Shown: in pieces, positions 37,460 through 49,775 of the stretch
Numbering within the stretch: position 1 is the stretch's first letter
Layout: each line of letters starts with the position of its first letter
Source of the DNA: Tetrahymena elliotti 4EA
Taxonomy: Eukaryota; Ciliophora; Oligohymenophorea; Hymenostomatida; Tetrahymenidae
Length of the DNA: 64,000 nucleotides
Direction: 5' to 3'
Assembly (NCBI GenBank): GCA_000231825.2
Contig: JH720295.1
Coordinates: 1,647,755 to 1,711,754 of the forward strand
Notes under the pieces: generated by a model
Told to the model about the DNA's origin: nothing
The model's input: the letters and a program-made list of their open reading frames with translations, nothing else
Database searches by the model: none
Made by a program: the position numbers and the translations under genes

Positions 37460-39290
37460 TCACATTTCAGCAAAAATAGTTGAGTTAGTAGTACTCTTTT
37501 AGGTCTTTTCATTTTATCTACGAATCATAACGGCAACACTGATAGCAGCTTCAGGGAATTCAGAAATGATACCAGTAATCTTTAAAGTTTGGCATGCAAT
37601 AATATATTAGTCAATACTATCTGAGGTCCAGGTTAATTAGTCATCTCTGAAAGTCCATCCGTGGATTTAAAGACCAGCAGCCTTAACTTGGTCAACAGCT
37701 CCAGTGGGTTGTTGGGTGGTTTTATTGTAGAAAGCACTGATTTCCAAACCTACTGTAGTAGCATATTGGCTGGTTTATTGAAGAGAGTAAGGAAGAGAAT
37801 TGAAGCTACCAAGTTAACTGTTAGGCAAGTCAGTAATGTTGTGCCATAATTAAACAGTGGGAGCATCAAATGAGTGTAAAATAATAGGAGCATAGAGAGA
37901 AGCATTGTACATGTTGTGTAATTTGAATTCCCTCAACAATTCAACAATTCTAGCACCTTATTCGAACTTATAGTTAGTAAGATAAAAATCTCTATTCTTA
38001 GATTCAATAACAACACCTGCTAATCTGTTATCAAGGTTTCTCTTACCTTAGTGTTATTAGTTGAACTCAATTAACATTTGAAGAGTTTCTCTCAAACTAG
38101 GGAAAGTGAAATAAGTGTTCAAGTCTTGATTTCTTCCCTTAACTTAAACCTAATTTTTAAATAAAATAATTTAACATTTTTCCATCATAAAACATTAAAA
38201 CAATCAAATCAAATCTCAAAAAAGTTTCCACAATTTAGTTTTTTTTGTTTAAAAAAGTTTTTGTTTATAAATTTTATTAATTTTTTATCATTTAAAATTA
38301 AAAAGTGTAAGTTAAGTGGGATTTAATGTAAAATGTTAATTTCCTATACTTTCCATTAACTTTTACTCTCGTAATCTTATTTTTTCCTTTATCGAAAATT
38401 AAAAAGATGATTGTAGATTTATTTATTTAAGTATGAAATAGTTTGGAATGGGGTAAATAATATTATTATATATTTGTAAGTTAATTTTTTAGAAGTATTC
38501 ATTCATCTAATTAATAATCTAGTTCCATCACTAAAATAGCTGGATAAATTTAATTTTATGTCAATAGTACGACCACTTTAAATACTATCAAAAAATAAGA
38601 TTTCATTATCAAAAATAATTAATTTTATTCATTATTAGTAACTTTGTTTTTTTGATAAAAATTTTTTAGATTTTTATGTTTAATTTTACACTTTCAACTC
38701 TTTTTATCAAAATCCTTTTGCTTAGATATTTTTGACAAGCTTGTTTTTGGGTTATCAAAATATAAAATGATTGTTTGTGCATTTTCATATTATTGTTAAT
38801 AGGAATATGAAAATATATGTGAATTTTTTGTTGAAAATATTAGGAAAATTTTGTTAGATATAGTTATTTGTTTATTTATTTAGAATACCTGCTTAATTTT
38901 TAAGGTCTTAACTTCAGCAAGGGTGAAGTCACAAATAAACCAATCGGTGACATTCTTTCCATCAATAAATTTGGTTGATTTCTTATTTTGGAATTCAGTT
39001 CTATTGGCAACATCGGTGACACGAGAAAGGGTGGCATCGTGAGAAACTAAAAGGATGTTGTCCTTGGTAACTTAGATATCTAATTCGAAGAAATCAGCAC
39101 CAGCATATATTGCAGCTCTGAATGCTTCAAGAGTGTTTTCAGGGAAGAGAGAAGAATATCCTCTATGGGCAATAACCAAAGGTCTGTTAGAAGCAACAGT
39201 GTAGTCCCAAGTGGTGTTATTAGTAACTTTAACGCAAAGACATCCTGTGCATAAAAGGACAGCAACTAAGAAGATTTTAAAAGCAGTCAT
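37460..39290 (-). CDS. Secreted glycerophosphodiester phosphodiesterase (363 aa, 2 exons)
   Basis: It hydrolyses glycerophosphodiesters to sn-glycerol 3-phosphate and an alcohol. Exons are 39290-38889 and 38149-37460, separated by a 739-bp phase-0 intron (GTATTC..AG) after LKIKQ. The signal peptide is [23 protein letters not shown] active-site motifs are all present: [29 protein letters not shown] and [14 protein letters not shown]. Exon 2 holds the rest of the TIM barrel, including [23 protein letters not shown] and a terminal GIISEFP. An in-frame ATG at 39335 would add 15 basic/polar residues before the signal peptide. I preferred 39290. The protein is likely secreted or lysosomal. Confidence 0.92.
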
Positions 39291-39693
39291 TGAATAAATT
39301 TTGTGATTTTTCTTAATTCGGCTGATCTGAATCAAATGATAAATTGTTAATAAAAATAAATTATGCTTTGAGGAAAGGAATAATTAATAGTTCTTAAGTA
39401 AGGAATCTAAAAGTGATAGATTGAGTGCAATTTCTATTGAATAAAAAAAGAGATTGATGTAATTTAGAATTGGTGGAGGATATAGGTAGGAGATAAGTTA
39501 ATTTCATAAATACAATATGGTAATTCAGTAAAATTGTTTAAAAGACATTTAAACACAAAAAAATATAATCAAAAATAAGTAAAGTAACAGAAAGGAAAGG
39601 AAAGGAAATGAAATAAACAAACAAACATATTTATTATTAATAAAATTGAAATTGAATAATATTATTAACAAATAACAATTAATTGATACTATA
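39291..39693. other. Intergenic spacer
   Basis: GDPD promoter side on the minus strand and the 3' flank of YKT6. It has a short purine-rich stretch near 39590-39610. No gene was seen. Confidence 0.45.
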
Positions 39694-40305
39694 TCAAAAA
39701 ATATTGCAGCAAGGTTTATTCATTTTCTTTGAATTTTTATATAATGTCTTAGAAGCAGCACTAAGATCTTTACTCTTTTCAACTAAAACATCCAAATCGC
39801 CTTAAGCTTCAAGTAATTTGTTAATGTTTTCATGAAGAATGACTTATATTTCATCTACTTTGTTCTAAACTTTAATTAACTAATCAACATTTGCTGGATT
39901 TGAATAGTCTTTGAGGACTTATTGTATTGCTGGAATTTATATTTTTTCATCCGATTTAATTGCTTAATAGCCGTTTCCTAGCTTTTAGAAAAAGCCATCC
40001 AAAGCTTTTTGTAAACCTTAATAAATAACTCTTCTAGCAGGATAAGCTCCTTCAGTAAATGCATAAGCCACAACATTGTGGTTCAAAGAAGCTAAAATAT
40101 AGACAAAATAGTCTTCATGTTTAACTTCATGTCTAGTACCCTTTTAAATACCTACAAAAGACTCTCTTACAATAAACTTAAATGAATCTCTAACTGTTCC
40201 TCTTGAAAAGACACTAATAGAGCTATCTTCATACTCTCTAACAGGAATGTAGATTTAATTATCTGTTGAGTTTTTGCATGCACACAAAATACCTAATAAC
40301 TTCAT
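39694..40305 (-). CDS. YKT6: YKT6-type R-SNARE (203 aa)
   Basis: YKT6 is a lipid-anchored SNARE acting in ER-Golgi, endosomal and vacuolar fusion. The N-terminal longin domain (1-~130) starts MKLLGILCACKN and includes FVGIQKGTRHEVKHEDYFVY and AYPARRVIYQGLQKAL. The SNARE helix (~138-195) follows with VDEIQVILHENINKLLEAQG and VLVEKSKDLSAASK. The C-terminus is NKPCCNIF: a prenylatable CNIF box preceded by a second cysteine for palmitoylation, as in other YKT6 proteins, so the anchor is lipid rather than a helix. The gene is one exon of 204 codons. The central zero-layer position, arginine in canonical R-SNAREs, is alanine here (LLEAQG against LLERGE). Length and domain order match the family. 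Confidence 0.93.
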
Positions 40306-41929
40306 TTTTTTGTTTCTATTTTCTAATTTGCTTAGTGAATGTTTAACTTCTTAAGAATTTAATAAATTGTTTCTATTTAAATTATTTTGATTTCAAATAA
40401 CTAACTAAAATCGAACTATTCACTTTTCCTTTAAATTAATCATAGAGACACTATCCGCTTATTGCTGATAATTATCGATTTCATTATTTCTATTTGCTGA
40501 CAATAAAAAATTAACAAACAAAGTAAAAAACTTAAGAATTATTTACTTCAATAATAATCATAACTTCAATAATACATTTATTCTTATTTAAATAAAAAAA
40601 GCCAAAATAATTCGTACTCTGATCTATAAATAGAATTTTTTAGTCTACCTAAAATATTATTTTGAAGTAAATTTTTCTAAACAATAGACATATAATAGCT
40701 ATCATTTTATTTTAATCCAAATTTATTTATGATTTTCTTAAAATTCAAGCACAATTATTTTATCAAATCTATTTTTTTTCATAAAATATCTACATTTTAC
40801 CCAAAAGTTTTTGAAAATAGATAATAATTTGCTTAAATTGCGTTTAGGTGAAGGTATTTACAACAAATTTAAGACTTTATTTTTAATCAGTTCTACTTCA
40901 AAAAATAGATTTAAAAAGAATTAATAAGATTTAATAAGATTTCTTTAATTTAAATGATAAAAAAATATTTGTTTTGTTTGTTATTGGTTTATAAATCTCT
41001 CATTTTAGTATTTTAGTTTATGCAAAAATATTTATTTTTCATAAAACATCAAATCAAAAAAGACAATTTACCTTTGAAGAATATTACAAATTTTTACACA
41101 AATAAACTTTCCTTATAAAAACAAAAAAAACCTGATTTATTTTTTACTACTTAAAATCTATTTTTAACAATAATTCTTTAACAAAATTATTTCAATATTA
41201 CAAAAGTGTATATTTTAAAAGATGTTAGTTTGAATTTTTAATAAATTCTATTTAATTTCATTTTTTTTCTTTCAGATTTCATTTGTATAAAGATACAATT
41301 TTAAAACAAAGATTAGAAATTTCTTAAAAAGGATTAAAAAAATGTTAACTTTTTATATCTTACTTTTATTTTTGTTATGGTAGGGGAGGGGAGGGGGTAG
41401 CTTTTAAATTTATGAATTTAGAAATTTTAAGACTATTAGGGTATAACTACCAAAAATATTTTGAGATTATATCTTATAAATATAAAATACCCATACAAAA
41501 ATTAAAAATCAAATAATGGTTTGAGTAAAAAGTCCATAATGATTAGTTTTAAAAAAATTTGGTAAATAAGCAAATAAGTTTATTTTTTATTTTCGTAATT
41601 TAATCATTAATTAAAAGTAAAGATTGTACAATAGGAAATAGAAAAATAAATTTTTTGTTATTAATGTAAATTATTAAATCAAAGTTATAGTTTTTATAAA
41701 TATCTTAGAGGAATTAATTTTTTTCAATTTTATTTAAAGAATTTACTTGTAAAAATAATTTTTAGTATAAAATATTTCTTATTATTATTAGATTTTGTTC
41801 TTTAAACAGTAAATGAATGAGTAAAGAATGAATTAATTTACATTTTGTGATTTCTTTTTTTTGTTTTAATAAACCGCAGATGAATTTAGTGAGGATCTTT
41901 TTATTATAAATTTGGAATAAATACCCTTT
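40306..41929. other. Intergenic spacer with G-rich tract
   Basis: A 1.6-kb AT-rich spacer between YKT6 and the ANTH gene. It is notable for a G-rich tract at 41379-41398 with runs of 2, 4, 4 and 5 guanines, a potential G-quadruplex. No gene was seen on either strand. Confidence 0.55.
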
Positions 41930-44900
41930 TCAAAAATTAGTAAGTTGCTAGTGGTCATTTTGGTTTTTAATGTTCAATTAAGCTTAAATAGGAAATGTAG
42001 TTAGTAATTATTGTTATGTAGTCTTAACTTTTGATCCAAAAATATGTTATTTTGGATTTTCGTAGGTTTTAGTAGAGGTAGTAAATAATTAGGTTTATGA
42101 AGGAATAATATTTTTTATTGAGTCTGGCAAAAGATCATTCAAAAAGAATCTATTATCCTAGTTTAATTTTTTGAGTTAATATGTATTTTGAGTCTTATTT
42201 TCGAAATAATTTTTTTCGTTTTAACGAATATTAGAAGAATTAAGGACTTAATATTTCAAATTCATTTACGTTTTCAAGTCATCTAGCTTATTTATTGAGC
42301 TATTATTGCTATTTTTAACACTATTTAATTATAAATCTTTAAAATTTATGTTTTTTTTTTATTGTGAATGTTAGCTATATGAGACATTTCTGACTGATGT
42401 AGAAAATTGCATAGCTTAAACTGCAGCTTCTAGGACATTTCTATTCTTTATTTGAGAAAGAATATGACTATGTTAAGAGCTGGTATTTAAATTTTATCTA
42501 AGTTCTTACTCTAATTTATCATTAAATATTTTTGGTTATTCATTATCTCTTTATTATTCTTAAGGATTATTAGTTTTATATACAACTGATCTTTTTTATG
42601 AACTTTTAAAAGCTCTTTATTTATCTGTTTCTTCTAATGTTGGTGGTTCTGTTTACATTTTTTATCTTAATATAGGAATTCCTGCTTTTTTGGAATAAAA
42701 ATTTGAGTTATTTTCTTTAAAATTATAAATTGACTGAGTATTAAGCGATTCATCAAAAATTGTGTTATTAACTTCTTCGGTTTTATTTTAAATTATTTTT
42801 TAACCATGAGTCTAAGAATCCAAAGTGTTAGAAAAATTTGTATCAATAATAACTGAATGATTTGGAGAATTTTTAGTTTCAATATTGAATTTACTACTAT
42901 AATTATTATTAACTTAAAAACTTATTCCTTATTATTAAATAGAAGATGTTCCTGTTGATAATGTATGATTGTTCTCTATTCCTTATTCTCTCTAATGACT
43001 AGAATATTATCCAAAGCCTAACTTTGTAGTTTAGCTCACCTTCAAATCATTTAAAACTTGCAATTTATCATCATTATTGTGATAATTTTTTTCATCTTAT
43101 TTATCTTTATTAAAATCATTAACAGCATTAATATTATCAATTGAACTTTCTTTAAAAAATTTATTTGAACTGCTATTTGATTTGTTAGTGCTAAACCTCT
43201 TAATAGATCTAAAAGAACCTCTTTGTTAAACAGTTGAAATGATTGCTTTTTAAACTTAATTTTCAATAAGCTATTAATGCGCATTCAATTCTTATCCCTA
43301 ACCTTCTAACTTTCTATTTTTTGTTATCTTGAGTGGAGTTTATTTTCTATTTTACTAATTTTATTTTTCACCATTCTCAACAAAAGAAGAAAAATTCTTA
43401 TTTCCAAGGAAAAATTTATTTTAAAATGCTTTAGAAGTAGATGGAGATTGAGGGGCTAAACCACTGGGTTAATTTTAATTCTCAACAAAAGACGATTTCT
43501 AAATATTAAAGTTTATTTATTATAAACTGCCTCGATATTTGAAGCTTTTTTTCATTTTATTTTACTAATTCTAATCAACTTCATTCCCATTAGATTCAAA
43601 CAATCCATCTTCTTATTTATTAATTAATCTCTATTGAGAATTACTCTAAGGAATAATTGCTTTCTTCTTCTAATTAAAATCAAATTATTAATGATCTTTT
43701 TAAATTTAATCACTTTAGTTAATAAATATTTCTTTTTAATCAAGCTTTTTACTTTTATTTGTATCTAAATACGAATCATTTTATTAATAAAAATTATCTT
43801 CTTTCAAATTATTTTACAAATTAAATTCTTTATTTAATAATTTATTTTCTTATTTTTCTTGGTAATTATCTTCATTTTCTTGAATTTGTTATTGTTTTAG
43901 TGAAGAATAATTATCATTAAATGTATTTCCTTCAATAATTTATTATTAATTATTTGGTTTTTATTGATCATTATATAAACTTGAATTGTATTAAATTTAT
44001 TTTAATTAAGAATTATTGTCATTGAATTTATTTTGTTAATTTAATTGTATAGTTTATTATTTATTTTCTGACTTTTCTTGGTGATTATCACCATTTTATT
44101 TTAAAGAAGAATTATTTTCATTAAATTAATATTGTTTATTAACTTCTATAAATTTTTCTTTTTATTTTTCATCATTTTATTTTAATTAAGAATTATTTTC
44201 ATAGAATTAGTTTTATTTATATGCTTCTGTTATTTATTGCTTTTCTTCTGATTTTGGCTGAGAATGATTTTCATTTTATTTATGAATTTTTTATTTTTAA
44301 TACTAATTTTCATCATTAAAGAACTTGCTTTATTATTAAGCAGTAAATACATAAACATTGTTATTGTTTTATTCCTTCTCTTTGACCTTCTCTAGATTTG
44401 AATCTTATAAATTGTTTGTGCTGTTAATTTTGTTTTTAGTTTGAAAGATTTCTTTAATTTTATTTTGAGGTTTGGGTTTCTAAATCAAATTATCAAATTC
44501 AAAATCTGATTCCTAATCGCTTGCATAAAATAAATCTACATTAACTGCTGAAGGTACTTTTGTGATTCTTTTTTTAGATTGTTGTTTATTTCCAAAATTA
44601 AACTTTTTAGCTGATGTTTTTGCTGATTGGGTAGTTAATTTTTCAAATACTTCAATTGGCTAGAGTGAATTTGTTTCATGTTCTTAAGTTTTTACAGCTC
44701 TTTTGCTGCTCAAAAGATTTTAACTTGAATAATAATTAAAGTCATCATTATCTTCACAATTGTTTGATTTTTAAATTTTCTACAAAGGATTTATTTTACC
44801 TTTGCTTATGTTATTACTTGATAATTTCGATGCATGTTTAACAGATTCTGGTGAAGAACAATCATTAATTTTATCAAAATCTTCTATTTCTACTTTGTCA

Positions 44901-46636
44901 AATGCATTAAAATTCTCAGTTTTATTATTATTTTCTTGCTATTGTTATCCATATTGTTAATAATTATTGAATTCAAATTAAAATATTTATTAATAAATTG
45001 ATTTAGGTTCTTCTTCTTTTTATTGTTCTTCTTTTTTTTCATTTGAAATTGTTTTTTTATTTTATGAAAAGAATTATTAAGGTGAGTTTTGGTCCATTTT
45101 AGATTTCTCTAAATTCATATAATAAATATCAGTAATTTTCTCTTCTTCAATGTAAACATAATCACTCCTTTAAGCCATAGTAGAGGAAAATGAATCTTTG
45201 CTTTTTAAAGCTCGATTCTAACTTACAGTTTTATTTGAACGAGCTTTAAAGCTATTTTAGTTTTATTTTCTACTCAGCAAAATTTAATTTTCATATTCAT
45301 TTTCTTGATTTTATTGATTTTTTATTTATTTTTCATCATTTTCTTCAGTGAAGTTATTCTTTTTAATAGTCTTTGATTCTTTATTGACATTCTTTTCATT
45401 TTCCTTTTAACTAAACAAATTCTCTGCATTTTCTATGAAATTTTTTTATAAGAAATCATATGAAACTCTACTTTTTTTGATAAAAATATTATCGTTTTCT
45501 TCTATTTAAAATGATATCGGTTTATTGTTTTATGGAAACGGTATTTCCTCATTCTAAATATTTTTTATATCTTTATTATTATTGTTGGTATTAACTTTAT
45601 CTGCTGCACTACTGACTGATTTATTATTTTTTGATTAATGCTCTGAGTTTTGATTATCTATCTGTTTTTTGTCTTAAAAATAATTATTTTTTTATTATCC
45701 AAACTATTGTTTATTTAGGCCATTAATAAACATTTCTATTTATTTGTTAACAGTTGGATTAAGTTAGAAATACTAAATTCTAGTTGTTTTCAAAGGTTAG
45801 CAATAATTTAAAACAAAGTCCACTCTTTGAATATTCTTAGTAAATTTGATAAATTCGCAGTAGAACTAGTACATTTTTTTAGCAATTTAGAGATTTTAGC
45901 TTTATTTAGGAATAAGTTAAACACAAATTTCACAAATTGATCTGCATTTGACATAATATTTTTCAAGATCTCCATAAAGACACACTGTCAACTGCTTCAA
46001 AAACTCATATTTGTTAGAATATTTAGATACTAACATGTGTTGTAAATTTTTATCAAAAATAAATAATATAATCTCCAAGACTTTCATTACAATTTCAATG
46101 TCTTCAATACATTAAACTACATTTTCATATTTTTAACAAAGAATTTCTTCTTCATTTCCATGGATAACTTCTAGATTTCTCTCTTGTATTTTTAAAAATA
46201 CCCTTATATTCTATGCAAATTTCATAATATACTTGAAATAGTAGTAAATAAATTATGATGTTAAGTATTAATATTGATCTAAATGTGGCTCTGGTTTAAC
46301 AACATTTTTTAACAAATCTTAACGAAGCTTTTTAAATTCATTACTGTCATGATGAATGTAATCACATAAATCAACTGTTTATGAATTTGTTATGCTTGCT
46401 TAAACAATATAAAGAATCTTTGCTGAATAAACCCACTTTTTTATTGAGATTTATTTCATGTAATTCATCAAGATAGCATAATTGTCTATACTACACTTGC
46501 CCTAAAAAATATCTAAACACTTTTTTAAATGCTTCTACTTTGCAGGTTTAAACTCATCATTCCAAGAAGCCTTTATTATTGATTTTTCTAAATCAGATTT
46601 ATTTATCACCTAAAGCTTATGCGAAATGTGCTTCAT
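41930..46636 (-). CDS. Giant ANTH-domain (AP180/CALM-like) protein, 1568 aa, intronless
   Basis: ANTH proteins bind PtdIns(4,5)P2 and recruit clathrin and cargo during endocytosis. The ANTH domain covers roughly residues 10-290. The lipid-binding signature KASWNDEFKPAKQKH (canonical KATxxxxxPxKxKH) is at about 21-35, followed by IKKWVYSAKILYIVQASI and FIYYYFKYIMKFAQN, matching the helical solenoid. The remaining ~1270 residues are low-complexity, rich in Asn, Gln, Lys, Ser and Glu, and presumably disordered. They include imperfect repeats with the core NNSQLKQN/NNSSLKQN around residues 750-870. The frame of 1569 codons including TGA has no interrupting TGA and no intron, unusual for a gene this long here. 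AP180 proteins elsewhere are usually 600-900 residues. I saw no clear clathrin-box or NPF motif. Confidence 0.82.
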
Positions 46637-46660
46637 TTGTTGCAATTAATTTCAAATTGA

Positions 46661-47292
46661 TCAAATAATTAATTAATATAGAGTATTAAAGCCTATTACT
46701 TTATTATAACAAATGATTAATTATTCACCTAATTTTATTATTTGCATTCCTTTTTCATTCAATTCAGGAAAAAATTTAAAGAAAAACCTTATTTATTTTT
46801 TTTGAAGTAACTTTTCTTTATGTATTCTTCCTTATTACTCTAAAACCAATCAAATACCAAAAAAATTCCTCAAAAATCGTCAAAAAAATTATTAGTATTT
46901 TTCATCAACCTATTTATTAATGGATCAATTAGTAGCTATATCTAGTCTGTAAACAACAACTTTCCTCCAAAGATAATTAAATAATCATTTCAAGCAAGTA
47001 TTTCTTTCTCTTATTAATTAGTCTCAAATAATGACTCAACGAGAAAAGTATTCAGAAAACATTTATTTAATTTAGGGTTTTAATTGATTTATGGATTAAC
47101 CAAAATCTTTGTTTTGAATAGCATATCAAATGTATTTGCTTCCCTTAATGATAAAAGTAAATTTATTATCCAGTAAAAACTAATTTAATCAAGAAAAGAA
47201 TCATGCTTTACAAATTAGTAAGCGAAATTAAATTAAATCTTTTATTCAAAACATACATTTTCTTAAACTATTTGGATTGTATTAATTCTCAT
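46661..47292 (-). pseudogene. Possible decayed coding sequence upstream of the ANTH gene
   Basis: A minus-strand frame opens with an ATG at 47292 (MRINTIQIVQENVCFE) and runs about 100 codons with coding-like composition to a TGA after KEILA. The same frame then continues NDYLIIFGGKLLFTDQIQLL to a second TGA after NFFDDF, continues again, and finally shifts by one base into FFPELNEKGMQIIKLGEQ before a TGA at 46661. Both TGAs sit where Trp (TGG) would be plausible. The FGG stretch is faintly Kelch-like. I read this as a gene remnant with two nonsense changes and one frameshift. Chance open frames in AT-rich DNA are the alternative. Confidence 0.35.
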
Positions 47293-47299
47293 GCTATTA

Positions 47300-47985
47300 T
47301 TAAAATTAAATAAATTATAAAATAAAAAAGATTAATTTAGTATAAAGCAATGATGATATGATGATGATGGATTAATTAATATTCTAAGCTATTTAATTAA
47401 AATTCTTCTTAGATTGTAAATCTGATTTTTATAAAATTTTTATTTTAATACAACGTTCTAAAAGCATTTGGTTTTAATTAAATTAGAAATATTATCAACT
47501 AAAAATTAATTTACTTTATCAGCAGTTTTAGGGGGAAGATTATTTTTTATAGGATAGTGTTATAATAACAAAATATTCTAATTGATCTATTTATCCAGAA
47601 AATTTGATATTTAAATTTATTTTTTTTATAAAATATTTTCAAGGTAATTTTGTTTTAAATTTTCAACTTTTTATTAAAATAAGTTCATTATGAAGATAAA
47701 ATTAATAGGATTTAGGAAAAGGTAATGGTGGGTTAATTAGTATTTTTAGTAATTTATTTATATTAAATATGAACATTTTTTCAAAATTTTTATTTTCATA
47801 AAAGAATAATTAAGTATTTTGTTTGGTTTTAATTAAATTAAAAATATTAAAAAAAATTAATAAAAATATATATTTAATTTAGCATTTATTTTTCTTAGCT
47901 GATTATTAATTTTGTTCGTGATCAGATTTGTTATTATTTAAAATTATTTTTTCCATAAAAACATTGGTCAGTTTTAGAATTTTTT
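47300..47985. repeat. AT-rich spacer with a diverged direct repeat
   Basis: Two segments near 47340-47500 and 47690-47850 share a (g)gattaattaat/ggttaattagt stretch, 'aaatttttattt', then 'ttggttttaattaaatta(g/a)aaatatt'. They are about 350 bp apart. No coding frame is supported. Confidence 0.45.
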
Positions 47986-49310
47986 TAGATTACAAATGAG
48001 TTCCTTTATTCAAAATACTAATTATCTCAAAGATATTTATTTCTCGAATTTCTTCAAAAATTTAATTTAAATTTTAAACAAAAATCTAATTTAGTTCTTT
48101 CTAATAAAGATAAATAATACCTTTTAGTATTTATTTTTAGTAATTAAAATAAATATTTCTTTTATGTTATGTGTTCACATAAACCTATTTTAAATAAAGA
48201 ACCTTAATTTCGAATGAAATATTTTCAAATTTCTTTGATTAACTTAAAAAAAAATATTAATTACAATTTTGAATATTACCTTTATTAGCACAATCTCTAA
48301 ATTTTGAGAACATGCATTAATTTTTTTATGTTTTTAAATAGTAAAGTAGATCTTTTAAATCAAAATCTCAAATGCCAAAAAATATTGATTTACTCATTTG
48401 ATATTTGTTGACATTTTGAATAATCAAACAAATTAAAAGAAAAGCAAATTTAATATAAAAAATAGCAAGAAAACAATTAATTTATACTAAATAAATGAAT
48501 AAAAAGATTAATAGATTTATTTTATACTTTTATTCAATTCTCATAAAATATTTCAAATTTCTCTATTAACTTAAAAAAGAATACAAATTACAACTTTTTT
48601 ATCATTATTATTTAACATAAGCTCTAAATAGTATAAATCATGTAAAATTATACTTTCCTCTTACCTGAATAATGGCTTGTTCTATCTTTATTAAAATCTT
48701 GATTCAATCAAAGAAAACAAAAACAAAAAGGGAGTTGAATTGAAAAGATGATAAGAAAATAGTTAATTTCTCAAAACAAAAGAGATGAATAATTAATCTA
48801 TTTATTAAAATATTTGCTTTAAACTAAATCAACTCTTAATTTCTATAAAGAATCTCAATCACAAAATAATATTTCCAAATTTCTTCATTAACATAATAAA
48901 TTATAAATTTTATCATTTTGAATATTTCTTTTAAGGTCATCTCCAAATATGATAACATATTTTTATCAAACTTTATACTTCAACATATTTAATAAATCAC
49001 ATCTTTAAAATTCAAAATACCATTTACTTACAATAATAATTTTTGTTTCTTTTATCTTGATTATAATGCTGATTAAACCTATGAAATTTAAAAGAAAAAA
49101 GAAATTTGATTTAATCAATGATACTTAATCTATGGATTAAAACATTTATTTTACTTTAAATCAACACTTTCTTTGAATTGGAAAATATCAATTACAATAA
49201 ATTTTTTTCAAATTTGTTCATTAACTTAAAAAAGAAAAAAAATTACAAATTTAAAATTAATCATATTTGATTATACATAAATATGATACTACTTATTCAC
49301 CAACTAATTA
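47986..49310. repeat. Degenerate tandem repeat, ~325-bp period
   Basis: At least four units share a block reading roughly 'tcaaatttctt.attaacttaaaaaa', starting near 48225, 48553, 48875 and 49209 (spacing 322-334 bp). A weaker fifth copy lies near 48040. Each block follows a '(g)aat...aaatattt' segment and precedes a 'tctaaat...gataa' stretch. Units are heavily diverged. There are no coding frames. Confidence 0.6.
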
Positions 49311-49336
49311 ACTAACAAACTCTTAAAGGTTTACAC

Positions 49337-49775
49337 ATTTAGTTTCTAAAAATTTAGAATTGAATAAGTATAATTTTGCATTAATTTATTTTTTTTAATT
49401 TGTGTTAGTTTCCTTCCTTCACTTTTTTAATAATTAAATTCTAAAAGATTTGAAATAATTAATAGATTTTAATTTAAATTTTTAGTTTAATAAATAAATT
49501 GTTTTTTCAAAGTAAAACAGAATCCAACCCTAGAATAACAATTAATATTATTTTATTTAGCTTCTAAAAATGTAAAATTGAATAAGTCTTGTTTTGCTTA
49601 AATTCAACTTTTTTACTTTCCTTCCTTCTTTTAAGGAAATTCTAAAAGATTTGAAATGATAAATAGATTTTATACTAAATTTTGAGATTAATAAATAAAT
49701 AAATTGTTTTTTCAAAGTGAAACAGAATGACATCTTATAACACCTACTAATAACAATTAATGTTATTTTATTCAT
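49337..49775. repeat. Tandem duplication, ~220-bp unit, two copies
   Basis: Copies at about 49337-49556 and 49557-49775 are clearly similar. Both contain 'tttctaaaaat.ta(g/a)aattgaataag', 'actttccttccttc/tttccttccttcac', 'aaattctaaaagatttgaaat', 'attgttttttcaaagt(a/g)aaacagaat' and 'taacaattaat(a/g)ttattttatt'. They are better conserved than the neighbouring array, so more recent. No gene is contained. Confidence 0.7.

Noticed and set aside
36640..37460. Short frames within the 36.6-37.5 kb region
   Set aside because: They lie in degenerate tandem repeats with no conserved frame between units.
39080..39265. Open frame overlapping the first exon of the phosphodiesterase gene
   Set aside because: It is a shadow of the GDPD frame. 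The GDPD frame carries the complete catalytic motif set and signal peptide.
46661..47292. Mitochondrial DNA insertion as an explanation for TGA in place of Trp
   Set aside because: The same frame also uses TAA as a sense codon many times, which ciliate mitochondrial code would read as stop.
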